Made by a program: the position numbers and the translations under genes. 42,079 bases of DNA from Pelagibacteraceae bacterium AG-339-N18 (GTDB lineage Bacteria > Pseudomonadota > Alphaproteobacteria > Pelagibacterales > Pelagibacteraceae): contig QCAD01000001.1 in NCBI GenBank assembly GCA_003282055.1, positions 1 through 42,079 of the forward strand, written 5' to 3'. Positions within the stretch are counted from its first letter, which is position 1. Each line of letters starts with the position of its first letter. Below, one piece after another: positions 42,059 through 42,079 of this stretch. Below the pieces are notes generated by a model. That model had not been told where the DNA came from, did not search any database, and worked only from the letters and a program-made list of their open reading frames with translations.

Positions 42059-42079
42059 TTTTATAATAAAATGGTTACA

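Overview
The window is a gene-dense, very AT-rich chromosomal segment. It almost certainly comes from an alphaproteobacterium of the SAR11 clade (Pelagibacterales). The evidence is the AT bias, Lys/Asn/Ile-rich proteins, tiny spacers and many overlapping genes, together with alphaproteobacterial hallmarks: GcrA, a tRNA-His without G-1, the kdsB-pheA and SRP RNA-dnaX-ybaB-recR neighbourhoods, the trpFBA-accD-folC block, and ubiG-lysC-prfA-prmC. I see no prophage, transposon, CRISPR array or rRNA. No stretch over 300 bp lacks a gene; the largest gap is 1452-1675.

Layout. 1-4869: end of hisD, infA, tRNA-Phe, a cold-shock gene with terminator, a possible small RNA, then tRNA-His directly followed by hisS-hisZ-hisG. 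4855-8708: a possible small membrane protein (- strand), then rmuC, a RecB-family exonuclease, exonuclease I (split by a -1 frameshift at A9) and a thioredoxin. 8705-16191 (- strand): rpsA-ihfB-pyrF-trpF-trpB-trpA-accD-folC. 16344-20623 (- strand): rnd-kdsD-lptC-lptB-aroA. 20640-24921: an NDUFA9-like protein, gcrA, argD-argF and a membrane-anchored cytochrome c. 25029-29305: kdsB-pheA, 4.5S SRP RNA, dnaX-ybaB-recR. 29285-37757: malate synthase G (-), accA (+), secA (-), argJ (+), a DUF1178 gene (+), ubiG (-). 37826-42058: lysC-ispG-prfA-prmC.

Functionally this is core metabolism (His, Trp, Arg, Phe, Asp-family, fatty acid, LPS/Kdo, ubiquinone and isoprenoid synthesis, glyoxylate shunt) plus translation, secretion and DNA repair. 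The best second-look items are two poly-A frameshift sites: exonuclease I, where a -1 shift restores the full protein, and dnaX, where a -1 shift gives an immediate stop right after domain III, as for the gamma subunit. Others are a C-terminal transmembrane tail on AccA, a nuclease cluster beside RmuC, terminators lying inside the 3' ends of opposing genes, a tRNA-Phe with a changed D-loop/T-loop contact, and the absence of a glycine riboswitch before glcB.
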